Positions 5,819 to 5,870 of a stretch of 5,870 nucleotides of DNA are shown one piece after another. Position 1 is the stretch's first letter. Each line of letters opens with the position of its first letter. Under the pieces are notes generated by a model. It had not been told where the DNA came from, ran no database searches, and was given only the letters and a program-made list of their open reading frames with translations. The DNA lies in contig DAOWNS010000124.1 in the NCBI GenBank assembly GCA_030642465.1, forward strand, positions 1 to 5,870, read 5' to 3'. The stretch is from Candidatus Thorarchaeota archaeon (GTDB lineage Archaea; Asgardarchaeota; Thorarchaeia; Thorarchaeales; Thorarchaeaceae). The translations under genes and the position numbers were made by a program.

Positions 5819-5870
5819 ATGCAGAACCTTTCTCGTGCGGACTTGGCCGAACAGGTCATTCCATCCCTTC
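5819..5870 (+). CDS. Possible start of an unidentified gene (partial, 17 codons visible)
   Basis: An ATG opens a frame that stays open to the window edge and begins MQNLSRADLAEQVIPSL. The amino acids look like an ordinary amphipathic N-terminal helix. I do not recognise the family. Support comes mainly from the TATA-like patch at a leaderless spacing upstream. There is no Shine-Dalgarno. A 31-codon frame on the minus strand (5774-5869) also stays open, so a convergent gene end is the competing reading. Confidence 0.35.
   Translation, partial: MQNLSRADLAEQVIPSL

Noticed and set aside
5774..5869. 31-codon open minus-strand frame ending at a TAG near 5774
   Set aside because: It could be the C-terminus of a convergent gene, but the translation (KGWNDLFGQVRTRK...) resembles nothing I recognise and the plus-strand reading has a plausible promoter. 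It is not excluded.
1..5870. CRISPR array, tRNA/rRNA genes, insertion sequence or defence system
   Set aside because: I saw no regularly spaced repeats, tRNA-like cloverleaf, transposase motifs or terminal inverted repeats; almost all of the window is explained by metabolic genes.

Overview
The window reads as archaeal DNA with intermediate G+C. Four things point that way: an HMG-CoA synthase / acetoacetyl-CoA thiolase / DUF35 gene order, a GTP-dependent dephospho-CoA kinase domain (DUF359, an archaeal family), GAGGTG-type Shine-Dalgarno sites overlapping upstream stop codons, and TATA-like boxes near gene starts. An Asgard lineage such as Thorarchaeota is my best guess, but this is an impression from the proteins and was not tested. 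The DNA is densely coding with no mobile element, tRNA, rRNA or CRISPR array that I can see.

Layout. Positions 1-1668 (+) are the end of an isoprenoid/mevalonate operon: the last 22 codons of HMG-CoA synthase, an SCP-x-like acetoacetyl-CoA thiolase, and a DUF35 zinc-ribbon/OB-fold protein. In methanogens these three form one complex that channels acetoacetyl-CoA. A metallophosphoesterase (1679-2368, -) converges on this operon with a 10-base gap. An 86-base divergent intergenic region with one AT-rich TATA-like element separates it from a (+) gene at 2455-3444. That gene encodes an apparent fusion of archaeal phosphopantetheine adenylyltransferase (PPAT) with GTP-dependent dephospho-CoA kinase, i.e. 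the last two steps of CoA synthesis in one chain. Its stop codon overlaps, on the opposite strand, the stop codon of a two-domain NAD(P)HX repair enzyme (Nnr, 3441-4961, -). A further divergent spacer of about 100 bases leads to a class I SAM-dependent methyltransferase (5064-5744, +). The last 126 bases hold a TATA-like element and possibly the start of another gene.

How they fit together. The first operon consumes acetyl-CoA to make HMG-CoA for archaeal lipid synthesis, and the fusion gene makes CoA itself, so CoA supply and CoA use lie within 1 kb of each other. Nnr repairs damaged nicotinamide cofactors and adds to a cofactor-maintenance theme. The phosphoesterase and methyltransferase have no assigned substrates. 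The most notable observation is the CoA-synthase-like fusion. It resembles animal CoA synthase (COASY) in domain plan but uses an unrelated kinase domain. Whether it is new to science cannot be decided from the sequence alone.
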